A DNA stretch of 64,000 nt from Bacteroidia bacterium (GTDB lineage Bacteria; Bacteroidota; Bacteroidia; B-17B0; Aurantibacillaceae), in NCBI GenBank assembly GCA_016787895.1, contig JAEUTN010000014.1, forward strand, positions 496,001 to 560,000, read 5' to 3'. Positions 17,003 through 26,136 of the stretch are shown in pieces; within the stretch, counting starts at the first letter, position 1, and every line of letters starts with the position of its first letter. The notes beneath the pieces are model-generated. The model made no database searches. It saw nothing but the letters and a program-made list of their open reading frames with translations, and was not told the DNA's origin. The translations under genes were made by a program, and so were the position numbers.

Positions 17003-18058
17003 TCACTCAGTCAGTGCCCTCATTAAATTCTCCGCCTTTAACAAACACTCCTCGTATTCTTTTTCCGGTTCACTTAAATAGGTAATGGCTCCACCAACTG
17101 CAAAGTTGATACGTTTATTTTCGGAATCGTAAAAAATGGAACGGATGACCACGTTCAATTTAAAATCTCCTTTTTCATCCAAAATCCCAAAACTGCCGGA
17201 ATAATAACGGCGATCAAAGTCTTCAAACTCATCAATTAAATCCATGGCCATTTGTTTTGGCGCCCCGGTCATGCTGGCCATAGGAAAGGTGGCATTTATA
17301 ATTTCCTCGAAAGGAGTGCCCGGTTTTAGTTGGCAAGAAACGGTGCTCACCATCTGATGAACCGTGGCAAAACTTTCAATACCAAACAAGGTGTCCACTT
17401 TTACCGAGGCCCGATCGGCAATAATGGAAAGGTCGTTGCGGGCCACATCTACGGCCATTACGTTTTCTGTTTGTTCTTTTAAACTGTTTTGTAATTCCTG
17501 TTTCAGGCTTTGGTCTTCTTGTTCTGTTTTTCCTCTTCTGGCCGTGCCTTTAATGGGTTTGGTAATGAGTGTGGTGTTTTCCTTTTTTAAAAACAATTCG
17601 GGACTCGCGCACAAAATATAGTCCTTACCCAATTTTACAAGCGCCGCGTAAGGGGCATTGGCTTTTTTCTGCAGCTCAAAAAAGGTGTGAATTGGGTCCG
17701 ATTCCGCATTATTTGCCGTAAAATTCATGCAGAAATTGATTTCGTAGATGTTGCCGTATTGTATGTGTTTTTTTAGTTCCAGCACCTTATTAAGGTATTC
17801 CTCTTTGCTCAGAGAGGGCTGTGGCCGTATGGACTTAAGTGCCGTTGAAGAGACTTCCTCAGTCAAACTCACCTCATGTGTAGATAGTATAGGGTAATAC
17901 TGAACAGCTATCTTTTGTTTTTTGGGATTAGCATAAGGAATCAATACAAACCCATTTGGCCGGTAGCCTCCCCTGCTGCCCAGCACATGCAGCTTGCCTT
18001 TGCCGGAAAGGCCGGGAAAAGGAAGGAATACGAAATTCTCAAGTGCTGTGATGTTCAT
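17003..18058 (-). CDS. pabB: Aminodeoxychorismate synthase component I
   Basis: PabB turns chorismate and ammonia into 4-amino-4-deoxychorismate for folate synthesis. The 351-residue protein is a chorismate-binding enzyme without the long N-terminal domain of anthranilate synthase. Key motifs are KPIKGTARRG (the PIKGT lysine marks PabB rather than TrpE, which has PIAGT), NVMAVDVARNDLS, ATFPMASMTGAPKQMAM and YYSGSFGILD. The ATG at 18058 is chosen; an upstream ATG at 18103 would overlap the divergent nadD start. No pabA or pabC is in the window. Confidence 0.92.
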   Translation of the reverse strand: MNITALENFVFLPFPGLSGKGKLHVLGSRGGYRPNGFVLIPYANPKKQKIAVQYYPILSTHEVSLTEEVSSTALKSIRPQPSLSKEEYLNKVLELKKHIQYGNIYEINFCMNFTANNAESDPIHTFFELQKKANAPYAALVKLGKDYILCASPELFLKKENTTLITKPIKGTARRGKTEQEDQSLKQELQNSLKEQTENVMAVDVARNDLSIIADRASVKVDTLFGIESFATVHQMVSTVSCQLKPGTPFEEIINATFPMASMTGAPKQMAMDLIDEFEDFDRRYYSGSFGILDEKGDFKLNVVIRSIFYDSENKRINFAVGGAITYLSEPEKEYEECLLKAENLMRALTE

Positions 18059-18097
18059 GGCCGTAAAAATATGTTTAATTTTAAAGCCATATCGCTT

Positions 18098-18670
18098 ATG
18101 CACATTGGTTTATTTTTCGGCTCTTTTAATCCCATTCACGTAGGGCATTTGGTGTTGGCCAATTACATGCTGGAATTTACACCCATGGAAGAACTCTGGT
18201 TTGTAGTGAGTCCGCACAACCCTTTAAAAGAAAAAAGCAGTCTGTTAAATCAAAACCAGCGTCTGGTGATGGTGAACCTAGCCATTGAGGACCATCCCCG
18301 AATGCGAAGTTCAAGCATAGAGTTCGATTTGCCTCAACCCTCTTATACCATCAACACCTTAGCGCATTTGAAGGAAAAATACCCTCAGCACAACTTTAGT
18401 TTAATTTTGGGTCAGGATAACCTGAAGAGTTTTAGCAAGTGGAAAAATTACGAGGCCATTCTACAACACTACGAACTTTATGTGTACCCAAGGCCAGGCG
18501 CTGAGGCCAGCGAATTCGACCAGCACCCTCGTGTGCACCTCACTCAGGCCCCGGTGATGGATATTTCATCCACCTTTATCCGCCAGGCCATAAAAGACAA
18601 AAAAGACATTCGTTATTTTCTTCCGCCCAAGGTTTGGGAAGAAGTGGATGTGATGAATTTGTATAGGTGA
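18098..18670 (+). CDS. nadD: Nicotinate-nucleotide adenylyltransferase
   Basis: NadD adenylates nicotinate mononucleotide to NaAD in NAD synthesis. The 190-residue protein shows the nucleotidyltransferase motif GSFNPIHVGHL (~9-19) and the C-terminal ISSTFIRQAI (~156). The start at 18098 gives the classic opening MHIGLFFGSFNP. The gene is divergent from pabB with 39 nt between starts, so the two promoters must overlap. Confidence 0.95.
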   Translation: MHIGLFFGSFNPIHVGHLVLANYMLEFTPMEELWFVVSPHNPLKEKSSLLNQNQRLVMVNLAIEDHPRMRSSSIEFDLPQPSYTINTLAHLKEKYPQHNFSLILGQDNLKSFSKWKNYEAILQHYELYVYPRPGAEASEFDQHPRVHLTQAPVMDISSTFIRQAIKDKKDIRYFLPPKVWEEVDVMNLYR

Positions 18671-18705
18671 TTCTGAATGATTTTTAAATACTAATGACTT
18701 GATTC

Positions 18706-18847
18706 GCGCCAGGGATTGCAGCGGAAAGCCCGCAGCGTCCACCGAAGCCTTAGCGAAGGTGGGGCGAGGACTTGAAGCGAAAAGCCCGACCCTGACAAGC
18801 AAAAACTTAAGGAGTAGAATTTGGTTTTTGCTTCGTCAGGGGGGCGC
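18706..18847 (+). repeat. Structured intergenic element, copy 2 (three-stem junction)
   Basis: P1: GCGCC (18706-18710) pairs with GGCGC (18843-18847). AGGGATTGC follows, then P2, CCACC with GGTGG around GAAGCCTTAGCGAA, then AAAAGCCCGA, then P3, CCCTGACAAGCAAAAAC with GTTTTTGCTTCGTCAGGG (17 pairs, one bulge), and one base before P1 closes. Conserved with copy 1 at 11412-11559 are AGGGAT, the GCCTTAGC apex and AGCCCGACCC; the helices differ but stay paired. It lies between nadD and the convergent M28 peptidase gene. It is not coding. Confidence 0.65.
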
Positions 18848-18881
18848 CCAAAAACCACCGGAAGCCAAAAACGAAATGAGT

Positions 18882-20036
18882 TCAGAACCCCCTCACAAAA
18901 TCAGTGATGAGCTTAAACACATCCTGGTATTCCGCTAAAGGAAGGGTTTTTTCAATGTCGTACACATCGTGGTAGGCCTTAATACCCCCCATGGTATACA
19001 TAAAAAAGCAAGGCACCCCCGCTTCGGTAAACCAATAGTGGTCGCTGTTTTTGGCTTTACCGCGTTTTTTGATTTCAACCAGGTAATGCTGTTGTTCATT
19101 GATGTTTTGAAGTCGTGAAAATTCCTTTTCGTGAATGGCCCCATTCACCACCATAATGCCTTCTTCTCCGGTGCCCATTAGATCGAGGTTCAGCAGAAAT
19201 TTGATTTTTTTAGTGTCGAGTGTTTTACTCTCTACAAAATACTTTGAACCGATTAAACCCGCCTCTTCACCGGCAAAAAACACAAACACGGTTTTGTATT
19301 TTGGGGGATAGGCCATGTAATGTTTCATCAGATTTAAAAGCATGCTCACTCCGCTGGCGTTATCGTTGGCTCCGGGGAAATAGGTTTTTTTGCCAAGGCC
19401 TCCCAAATGGTCGTAATGCGCTGTAAATACCATACAGGTGTCGTTACTCACTGATCCGGGCACAAAGGCACAAATATTTTTGCTAATGAATTTGGTCAGC
19501 ACCTTGGCGTCCAGTTGTACTTCCGCAGTTTTTGGCTTATCCGGACAAGAGGTTTTCAGCACATCGAGCAGTCCCAATGCAACACTATTGCTCGCCACGC
19601 TAAAGGTTAACTTGTTTTTTAAACTCAGCAGCAATTTCCCGCTTTCGTTCACACCCACAAAGGTCACGCTGTCTTTTTGTTCCAGCGTAAACTTTCCTTT
19701 CAGGCTTCTACTTTGTGGATCGGGAATAAAATCAAAGCCGGGTTTTAAAACTTTGTTGTTGAGCTTTAAACTCACTTTATCGGGAAAAGTGTTCACGTTA
19801 AAATCGAACCACTGGTGGTAGCCGGTAGCAAACAATTGTTGAGCGCCAATCTTTTTTATTTCTGCGGTAATGTAGTCGGCTGATTTTTCAAGCCCTCCTT
19901 TAAGATATCCTCTGCCATAAAAAGCAGGGGAACAAAGTTGCCGTAACACCGTTGTTGTGTAAACCATGTCCTGAGCAGGGAGCGAAAAGCAAAAAACAAG
20001 TGCAAAAGCAACAGCGAAAAAAGACGGACGTTTCAT
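18882..20036 (-). CDS. M28-family zinc metallopeptidase, exported
   Basis: M28 enzymes are dizinc aminopeptidases or carboxypeptidases. The 384-residue protein begins with a signal peptide (MKRPSFFAVAFALVFCFSLP). The five metal ligands appear in order: His in TAHYDHLGG, Asp in PGANDNASG, Glu in FVFFAGEEAG, Asp in LNLDLMG and His in NSDHYWFTEAG. No T9SS tail is present, so it is probably periplasmic. Its ATG overlaps the stop of the upstream 187-residue gene (ATGA), showing coupling. Confidence 0.9.
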   Translation of the reverse strand: MKRPSFFAVAFALVFCFSLPAQDMVYTTTVLRQLCSPAFYGRGYLKGGLEKSADYITAEIKKIGAQQLFATGYHQWFDFNVNTFPDKVSLKLNNKVLKPGFDFIPDPQSRSLKGKFTLEQKDSVTFVGVNESGKLLLSLKNKLTFSVASNSVALGLLDVLKTSCPDKPKTAEVQLDAKVLTKFISKNICAFVPGSVSNDTCMVFTAHYDHLGGLGKKTYFPGANDNASGVSMLLNLMKHYMAYPPKYKTVFVFFAGEEAGLIGSKYFVESKTLDTKKIKFLLNLDLMGTGEEGIMVVNGAIHEKEFSRLQNINEQQHYLVEIKKRGKAKNSDHYWFTEAGVPCFFMYTMGGIKAYHDVYDIEKTLPLAEYQDVFKLITDFVRGF

Positions 20037-20596
20037 TCAAAACGGCGTTTGACGATGCTGTAGAAGTGTTTTACTACATCCTGCTGTTCTTTCCAGGTGT
20101 AAAGCGATTTTAGACTGTTTAGATAGAGCTCAGAATCGTTCCAGTTTTGCAAGGCCGAAAGTTGTTCAATGGCGATGTTAAACTCGGCAGGGTTTTGTGA
20201 GAAAAGTTCATTAATAAATCTGAACTTATCATTAATGCCCACCACGATTGGTGCGTGGATTTTATTGGAAGGCGTTTTGTTGGGAATGGGCGCCTCGCCT
20301 GGTTGTACAGGCAGTTTTGTTTCCACGGGTTTCCCGGCCGGAGGAGGCTCGGGCGGAAACAGTTCTTTCACCTCTTCGCTCACCCTGGCGTGGATGTTAA
20401 AACTGGGCGACACCTCCTGATTTAAACGCTGGTGTTTGTAAACGGCCAGATTTTCCTGAAGTTTATACAGTTTGTTTTGAAGGTCTTCGCACTCCGATGC
20501 GCCGGGATGAACAGCTATGTCACCAAATTGCTCAAGGGTTTTTATCAATTCCCCGATCTGTTCCCGCATCTTACCCAAAACCTTGTCGTTCGCCAT
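20033..20596 (-). CDS. Bacteroidota-type conserved protein of unknown function
   Basis: The 187-residue cytosolic protein has an N-terminal helical, coiled-coil-like part (~1-60), a proline-rich linker (PPEPPPAGKPVETKLPVQPG, ~80-105) and a helical C-terminal domain (NDKFRFINELFSQNPAEFN ... YSIVKRRFE). The C-terminal block resembles one I associate with conserved uncharacterised Bacteroidota proteins, but I cannot assign a function. It overlaps the M28 peptidase gene by 4 nt and is divergent from tdk. Confidence 0.7.
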   Translation of the reverse strand: MANDKVLGKMREQIGELIKTLEQFGDIAVHPGASECEDLQNKLYKLQENLAVYKHQRLNQEVSPSFNIHARVSEEVKELFPPEPPPAGKPVETKLPVQPGEAPIPNKTPSNKIHAPIVVGINDKFRFINELFSQNPAEFNIAIEQLSALQNWNDSELYLNSLKSLYTWKEQQDVVKHFYSIVKRRFE

Positions 20597-20684
20597 ACTT
20601 CTGTAAAACTTTAAACTTAAAAATAATTTGAATTCAACACATCCTTCTTTACATTTAAGTTTTGTTTTACACGCTTTTTAAACA

Positions 20685-21260
20685 ATGATTCCGGAATACA
20701 GGTATAGTCCCGAAACGCGAGGGTGGATAGAGGTGATTTGCGGCAGCATGTTTTCGGGGAAAACCGAAGAGCTGATCCGGCGATTAAAACGTTCTCAATT
20801 TGCCAAACAACACATCGCCACCTTTAAACCGGATACCGACAAACGTTACGATGATTTTAAAGTAGTGTCGCATCAGGGCACTGAATTATTGAGTCAGGCC
20901 ATTGGATCGAGCAAAGACCTGTTGCGGCTTTGCGGAGAGGCTAAAGTACTTGGTATTGACGAAGCCCAGTTTTTTGATATGGAACTGCCTGAGGTGGCGC
21001 AACACCTTGCCAACAAAGGCCTGAGGGTAATTATCGCCGGTCTTGATTTGGATTACAAGGGGGAACCTTTTGGCCCCATGCCCCAATTGATGGCCATTGC
21101 CGAATACGTGACCAAAGTGCACGCCATTTGTATGCGCTGCGGAAGCCTGGCTTATGTGAGCCACCGAAAATCAAATACGAAGGAACTTGTATTGCTCGGA
21201 GAAACCGAGGCTTACGAACCCTTGTGCCGAACCTGTTTTAACCTGGAAAAAATACACTGA
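20685..21260 (+). CDS. tdk: Thymidine kinase (type II)
   Basis: Thymidine kinase phosphorylates deoxythymidine in the salvage pathway. The 191-residue protein has the P-loop GSMFSGKTEELIRR (~22-35), the catalytic-Glu region GIDEAQFFD (~87), a substrate loop around GLDLDYKGEPFGPM and four zinc cysteines in CMRCGS and CRTCF. Its TGA overlaps the ATG of murF-alr (TGATG), so the two are translated together. Confidence 0.96.
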   Translation: MIPEYRYSPETRGWIEVICGSMFSGKTEELIRRLKRSQFAKQHIATFKPDTDKRYDDFKVVSHQGTELLSQAIGSSKDLLRLCGEAKVLGIDEAQFFDMELPEVAQHLANKGLRVIIAGLDLDYKGEPFGPMPQLMAIAEYVTKVHAICMRCGSLAYVSHRKSNTKELVLLGETEAYEPLCRTCFNLEKIH

Positions 21261-23707
21261 TGTATACTGCGGAACAAATTGCCGAAATCACGAATTGTCA
21301 ACTCATCGGAAAAAACCAGGTGCGACTCAGGTATTTTTTAAACGACAGCCGCGAGCTGCAATTTCCTGATGAAAGCCTCTTTGTTGCCCTGAAGAGCGAT
21401 TGGAACGACGGACACCGGTACATTCCTGAACTGATTGAAAAAGGGGTAAAAGCGTTTTTGGTAGCCGATATGGGATTTGATTTTAAACCCTATGCCGGGC
21501 AGGATCTGTGTTTTTTACTTTGCGAATCGCCTTTGCATACTCTTCAACAATTGGCTGCTTACCACCGGCAGAGGTTCAACGTTCCTGTGATTGGCATTAC
21601 AGGAAGTAATGGCAAAACCATGGTGAAAGAGTGGTTGTACCAGTTGCTAAAAAACAAGTATAGCATCTGCCGCAGTCCTAAGAGTTACAATTCGCAAATT
21701 GGAGTGCCCTTAAGTGTTTTAAACCTCAACGAAAACCATACTCTTGCCATTTTTGAAGCCGGCGTTTCCAAACCCGGAGAAATGGAACACCTCGCCTCCA
21801 TTATCCGCCCAACACTTGGTGTTTTTACTTCCATTGGTTCGGCACACGACGAAGGTTTTGATTCGCGACAACAAAAAATCACGGAAAAAGCGCACTTGTT
21901 TTTAGCCTGTGAAACCGTGTTGGCCAATGGTTTAAGGAAAACAGACTTAAACAACCCGGGGCTGAATGCTGCGATACTTATTTCTGAAAACGAAGACGCC
22001 GATTGGAAACTAAGTCAGCAGGGATTTACTTTTGAGCTTAAGAGTAAAAATAAAACAGTAGGATTCAGTTTGCCATATAACGACAAAGCTTCGGTAAACA
22101 ACGCGGCCACCTGCGCGCTGGTTATGTTGCAATTGGGTTTTAATGAAAAAGAGATACAAACAGGCCTCTCCCAGCTACAAAGTTTAGCGTTGAGACTGGA
22201 ATTAAAAAAAGGAATCGACAATTCTTTACTGATTAATGATTTTTACAATTCCGATCTGGATTCCATCGCTATCGCTTTAAGTTATTTGAACCGCCAGGCG
22301 CAAAACACTAAAAAAGTGCTGGTGATATCAGACATTGAACAGTCGGGCATGTCGACTGAACAGTTGTACGGGCTTTTAGCCGGACTTCTGGCACAAAATA
22401 AAATTGATTTGTTATTGGGAATTGGTCCTGAAATTTCTGAACACAAACACCTGTTCCCTTCGCATTCAGCGTTTTTTCAAAACACCAACGACTTTGTTGC
22501 TCAATTCAGCGCCATACGACCTCATTTTACTAATGCTTCGGTATTGCTGAAAGGCGCAAGAAGTTTTGGCTTTGAAAAAATTGCCGCTTTATTGCAATTG
22601 AAAAGTCACGATACCGTATTTGAAATCAACCTCAACAAATTGCAGCACAATTTTTCGTATTACCGTTCTCTGCTGCAACCCGGTGTAAAAATCATGGGCA
22701 TGGTAAAAGCCATGGCGTATGGCAGCGGTAGCAGTGAAATTGCTCTGGCCCTGCAGCACATGGGCGCAGGCTATTTAGCGGTGGCCTATGCCGATGAAGG
22801 AGTAGAACTCCGAAAATCACACATTACGCTTCCCATTCTAGTCATGAATCCTGAGGAAGCCGCTTTTGAAGACATCATCAATTATCGCCTTGAGCCTGAA
22901 ATTTTTTCATTTCGTGTGTTGAGGAATTTTATAAAAACGCTGGATGCCTTGGGAATTACGGAAGCTTACCCTATTCATCTAAAAATAGATACCGGCATGC
23001 ACCGACTTGGTTTTTTGCCGGAAGAAACTGAATCTCTGATAAACGAAATCAAGTCCAGCCATCAAATCAAAATCCGATCGGTATTTTCTCACTTAGCTGC
23101 ATCAGACAACCCGCAGTTGGATGACTTCACAGAACTTCAAATCAAGCGGTTTGAAACGTCTTGCAAACAACTTGAAGCAGGATTAGGCTATGCCTTCCTA
23201 AAACACCTTTGTAATTCTTCGGGCATCACACGATTTAAAGCTGCGCATTTTGATATGGTTCGATTGGGCATAGGTTTGTATGGCATTGGCAGCAACGAAA
23301 AGGAACAGCAGTTACTGGAAAACGTTGGGACACTTAAAACCAAAATCTCTCAAATCAAAAGTCTTGAAGCAGGAGAAAGTGTAAGTTATAACCGCAGCGG
23401 TCAACTGAATAAAAAAAGTCGCATCGCTGTTATACCAATTGGTTATGCCGATGGGTTCAGCCGTTTGCTGGGCAATGGTAAACACGGGGTGTATATTAAC
23501 AAGCAGTTTTGCAAAACGATTGGCAACATTTGTATGGACATGAGCATGATTGATGTGAGCGATTGCCCCTGCGAAGAAGGGGACGAGGTGATTATTTTTG
23601 AAAATCCCGAACAAATTCATGCTCTGGCCAAAGCCCTTGGCAGCATTCCTTATGAAGTGCTGACCAATGTTTCAGGACGAGTGAAACGGGTGTATGTGAG
23701 AGAATAA
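21260..23707 (+). CDS. alr: Bifunctional MurF-like ligase / alanine racemase fusion
   Basis: Residues 1-~445 are a Mur-ligase module (MurF adds D-Ala-D-Ala to UDP-MurNAc-tripeptide), with P-loop ITGSNGKTMVKEW (~115) and YNSQIGVPLSVL. Residues ~450-815 are a PLP alanine racemase, which makes D-alanine: EINLNKLQHNF, the PLP lysine region VKAMAYGSGSSEIA, HLKIDTGMHRLGF and the second catalytic site in GNICMDMSMIDVS. This fusion is well known in Bacteroidota and links supply and use of D-Ala. In the ligase part, some active-site residues differ from stand-alone MurF, so this half may be regulatory; I cannot tell. Confidence 0.93.
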   Translation: MYTAEQIAEITNCQLIGKNQVRLRYFLNDSRELQFPDESLFVALKSDWNDGHRYIPELIEKGVKAFLVADMGFDFKPYAGQDLCFLLCESPLHTLQQLAAYHRQRFNVPVIGITGSNGKTMVKEWLYQLLKNKYSICRSPKSYNSQIGVPLSVLNLNENHTLAIFEAGVSKPGEMEHLASIIRPTLGVFTSIGSAHDEGFDSRQQKITEKAHLFLACETVLANGLRKTDLNNPGLNAAILISENEDADWKLSQQGFTFELKSKNKTVGFSLPYNDKASVNNAATCALVMLQLGFNEKEIQTGLSQLQSLALRLELKKGIDNSLLINDFYNSDLDSIAIALSYLNRQAQNTKKVLVISDIEQSGMSTEQLYGLLAGLLAQNKIDLLLGIGPEISEHKHLFPSHSAFFQNTNDFVAQFSAIRPHFTNASVLLKGARSFGFEKIAALLQLKSHDTVFEINLNKLQHNFSYYRSLLQPGVKIMGMVKAMAYGSGSSEIALALQHMGAGYLAVAYADEGVELRKSHITLPILVMNPEEAAFEDIINYRLEPEIFSFRVLRNFIKTLDALGITEAYPIHLKIDTGMHRLGFLPEETESLINEIKSSHQIKIRSVFSHLAASDNPQLDDFTELQIKRFETSCKQLEAGLGYAFLKHLCNSSGITRFKAAHFDMVRLGIGLYGIGSNEKEQQLLENVGTLKTKISQIKSLEAGESVSYNRSGQLNKKSRIAVIPIGYADGFSRLLGNGKHGVYINKQFCKTIGNICMDMSMIDVSDCPCEEGDEVIIFENPEQIHALAKALGSIPYEVLTNVSGRVKRVYVRE

Positions 23708-23762
23708 TGATCATCACCATTTGAATTCTAATCCTGTATTCCAATCTAAAACTACCCATTTT

Positions 23763-24248
23763 ATGTCAAGCTCTAACCTTTTAAACCTGAAGTTTACAAA
23801 AGCAGGTCCGAATGAAGCCGAAATTTTAACCCAGCTCCGCATTGAGTTTTTAGAAGAGTATTGGGGCCGTCAGGAAGAAACACTCAGAAAAAATCTGGGC
23901 ACAAAACTGATGGACTATTTTTCACGCTCCCTTGCGGATGGCAGCTATGTGTGTTATTTAGCCAAAAACAATAAAGAATGGGTTGGCATTGGTGGCATGG
24001 TCATTCGTCATCAGCCCGGAGGCTTTAAAATACCCAATGGAAAAATAGCCTACATCATGAACATGTACACCCGGCCGGCCTACAGAAAACAAGGGGTAGC
24101 CAAACACATTCTGCAATTGTTGATGGATGAGGCCAAATCTCTGGCTTGCGAAGCCCTGGAATTACACGCCACTCAGGAAGGTGAACCTGTTTATCAAAAA
24201 GCAGGATTTTATCTGCATCCCGAACCTACGTATCGCAAGATTTTTTAG
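23763..24248 (+). CDS. GNAT-family N-acetyltransferase
   Basis: The 161-residue protein has the GNAT acetyl-CoA site in NMYTRPAYRKQGVAKHIL (~100-117) and the C-terminal block ALELHATQEGEPVYQKAGF. Substrate is unknown. ATG 23763 (MSSSNLLNLKF) is preferred over an in-frame TTG at 23721. It follows murF-alr by 55 nt and ends at a hairpin shared with the convergent T9SS gene. Confidence 0.85.
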   Translation: MSSSNLLNLKFTKAGPNEAEILTQLRIEFLEEYWGRQEETLRKNLGTKLMDYFSRSLADGSYVCYLAKNNKEWVGIGGMVIRHQPGGFKIPNGKIAYIMNMYTRPAYRKQGVAKHILQLLMDEAKSLACEALELHATQEGEPVYQKAGFYLHPEPTYRKIF

Positions 24249-24253
24249 GTCAA

Positions 24254-24283
24254 AAAAAATCCCTGCCGAAGCAAGGATTTTTT
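24254..24283. terminator. Bidirectional terminator between the GNAT and T9SS cargo genes
   Basis: AAAAAATCC pairs with GGATTTTTT around TGC-CGAA-GCA. A-runs and T-runs on both sides let it stop transcription from either strand between the two convergent genes. Confidence 0.8.
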
Positions 24284-24300
24284 CATTAAGAAAAAGCGTT

Positions 24301-25758
24301 TTAATTCACAATGAGTTTTCCGGTTTTTATTTGTCCTGTTGTATTCAACAAATGATAGAAATAGATACCCGGCGTAATGCCATTGGTGCTGAACTTTAAG
24401 CTTGATCCCGACAAGGGTTCTGAATGCACCAATTTGCCTTGTGCGTCAAAAATTTTGAATTGGTAATCAGTACTGCTATCCAGAACGCCTTCAGCGTTTT
24501 CTATTCTACACTCTCCTGAACATGGATTCGGGAAAATGCTCAGGGAACCTGTTTGGATGTAGTTTTCATTTATACCCACATAGGTAAAGTTGGCATACAC
24601 CTTCTTTTGTTGGTTCACTAGAACAGAGTTGGTATTGTCCCATAATTGCCAAATGATTTGTACGATGTTGAAACTTGCATCATAGCTGTAAATAAGCTTC
24701 TCCTGAAAATCAGTTTCCCAAGCGTTGTTGATTGTATTCCAGGATTCGTTTTTTGAACCTGTGTAATTTAAATTGCTATTAAAAGATCGAGAGTAACGGG
24801 TAGCGTTTTCCCAGGTTGCTCCGGTGAACGATTCCCACGTTTCAATGTATCCACCTAAAGGATCATAAACTGCATTTATGCGCTCTGAATTGTTCCATTG
24901 GTTACTTTGCGGTGTTCCCCAGGTTTGAACGGTGCCTGATTGAATTGCAACATTGTCGCAATACCAACCGCACCAGTTGTGAAATACCAAATTGATCCAG
25001 CGCGAGCCATTGTCGTAAGAAGTGCCGTTCCACAATTGCATTGTCAATTGCACTGGTGCGTTGTTGAGACTGTATACGAAAGTGTACTTGCAATCGTTAT
25101 CCCAGTTGGCTCCATTTGGAACCTTGGATTCCAATGACAAAATGTTGTTGTTCGCGTCAAACGTAAATGCGGTTTCACGATAACCGTTCTCCCAGGCATT
25201 ATTGGTAGTGTTATAATTTTGATATATATTATCTGTTATTCTGTTTGAAGCATCGTAGGTAAGGATATTTTTTATGCCATATTGAATTTCCCACTGGTTG
25301 GTGACGGTATTAAAGCTCTCATATATGTTTTGTGTCATATACCCCTGATTATTGAACTGGTTGGTGGATCTGGCATTATTTTGCCAATTATTAAGAAACC
25401 CATCCCAAGATTGAAACACCTCTTGGGTTACTCGCCCTTGTGCATCATAAGTAATTATATTCCGTGAGTTTGGTGTGCCATTCCTTGAAGTCTCACTTGT
25501 GAGGTTCCCGGAAAGGGTATAGGCATAAAAACTGGAATCACTGTAAACCCATTGTGAAGATTGGTCATCCCAGTAATAATTCACAGAACGTCCCGGCCGG
25601 CTGTTGGTACTAGTTAACACAGCCTGTGTGGCATTTTGCTGGGTTTTTTGATGTGCCCCGCTCTTAGACTTTAAGATTTTCACCAGTTTGCTTTGAGCCT
25701 TAAAATCAGCAGCCCCTACCAACACTAAAACGAAACAAAATAAAATAGCATTTTTCAT
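24301..25758 (-). CDS. Secreted T9SS cargo protein with YD-like repeats
   Basis: The 485-residue protein has a signal peptide (MKNAILFCFVLVLVGA...) and a C-terminal T9SS type A sorting domain: SIFPNPCSGECRIE, then DAQGKLV, GITPGIYFYHL and a final KTGKLIVN. Between them, from ~60 to ~395, are about eight imperfect repeats of ~37-40 residues with the pattern YDAxGRVTxxxxQxWxxxxNxWEN, reminiscent of YD/RHS repeats. It would be exported, cleaved and held at or released from the cell surface. Ligand or activity is unknown. Confidence 0.85.
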   Translation of the reverse strand: MKNAILFCFVLVLVGAADFKAQSKLVKILKSKSGAHQKTQQNATQAVLTSTNSRPGRSVNYYWDDQSSQWVYSDSSFYAYTLSGNLTSETSRNGTPNSRNIITYDAQGRVTQEVFQSWDGFLNNWQNNARSTNQFNNQGYMTQNIYESFNTVTNQWEIQYGIKNILTYDASNRITDNIYQNYNTTNNAWENGYRETAFTFDANNNILSLESKVPNGANWDNDCKYTFVYSLNNAPVQLTMQLWNGTSYDNGSRWINLVFHNWCGWYCDNVAIQSGTVQTWGTPQSNQWNNSERINAVYDPLGGYIETWESFTGATWENATRYSRSFNSNLNYTGSKNESWNTINNAWETDFQEKLIYSYDASFNIVQIIWQLWDNTNSVLVNQQKKVYANFTYVGINENYIQTGSLSIFPNPCSGECRIENAEGVLDSSTDYQFKIFDAQGKLVHSEPLSGSSLKFSTNGITPGIYFYHLLNTTGQIKTGKLIVN

Positions 25759-25801
25759 GGGTATTCAGTTTAAGTGAGATGTTAACGCAAGTTAGTGAAA
25801 A

Positions 25802-26134
25802 TTATTGTTCGTTTAATTTGGGGTTTTGTTTGTGCCTATCGGCATCCCGTGTTGTTTTTTTCTCCACGCTTTTTTGTAACGCTTCTTCAAGATTAATACC
25901 ACACTGGTTGGCTAAACAAATCAGTACAAACAACACATCCGCCATTTCTTCCCCCAGATCTTTTCCTTTATCGCTCTCTTTCTCGCTTTGCTCTCCATAG
26001 CGCCTGGCCATAATGCGCGACAACTCCCCTACTTCCTCCATCAGCAAAACGGTATTGGTGAGTTCATTAAAATATCGCACTCCGTGTTTTTTTATCCATT
26101 GGTCAACGAGTTCCTGTGCTGCTTTAATTTCCAT
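25802..26134 (-). CDS. MazG-like nucleotide pyrophosphohydrolase
   Basis: MazG-fold enzymes hydrolyse nucleoside triphosphates to monophosphates and help clear non-canonical nucleotides. The 110-residue protein shows the metal-binding glutamates in LLMEEVGELSRIMAR (~30-44) and GEEMADVLFVLICLAN (~61-76). It is the single-domain form. It starts two bases after the end of mscS on the same strand, so the two are co-transcribed. Exact substrate is unknown. Confidence 0.88.
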   Translation of the reverse strand: MEIKAAQELVDQWIKKHGVRYFNELTNTVLLMEEVGELSRIMARRYGEQSEKESDKGKDLGEEMADVLFVLICLANQCGINLEEALQKSVEKKTTRDADRHKQNPKLNEQ

Positions 26135-26136
26135 GT

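Noticed and set aside
18566-18938. Two open frames crossing the structured repeat after nadD
   Set aside because: They run through the hairpins of the element and into flanking genes; composition is that of the repeat, not of a protein.
24600-25600. Regular repeats that could suggest a CRISPR array
   Set aside because: The periodic units are coding repeats of ~37 residues with variable DNA, without identical direct repeats and spacers.
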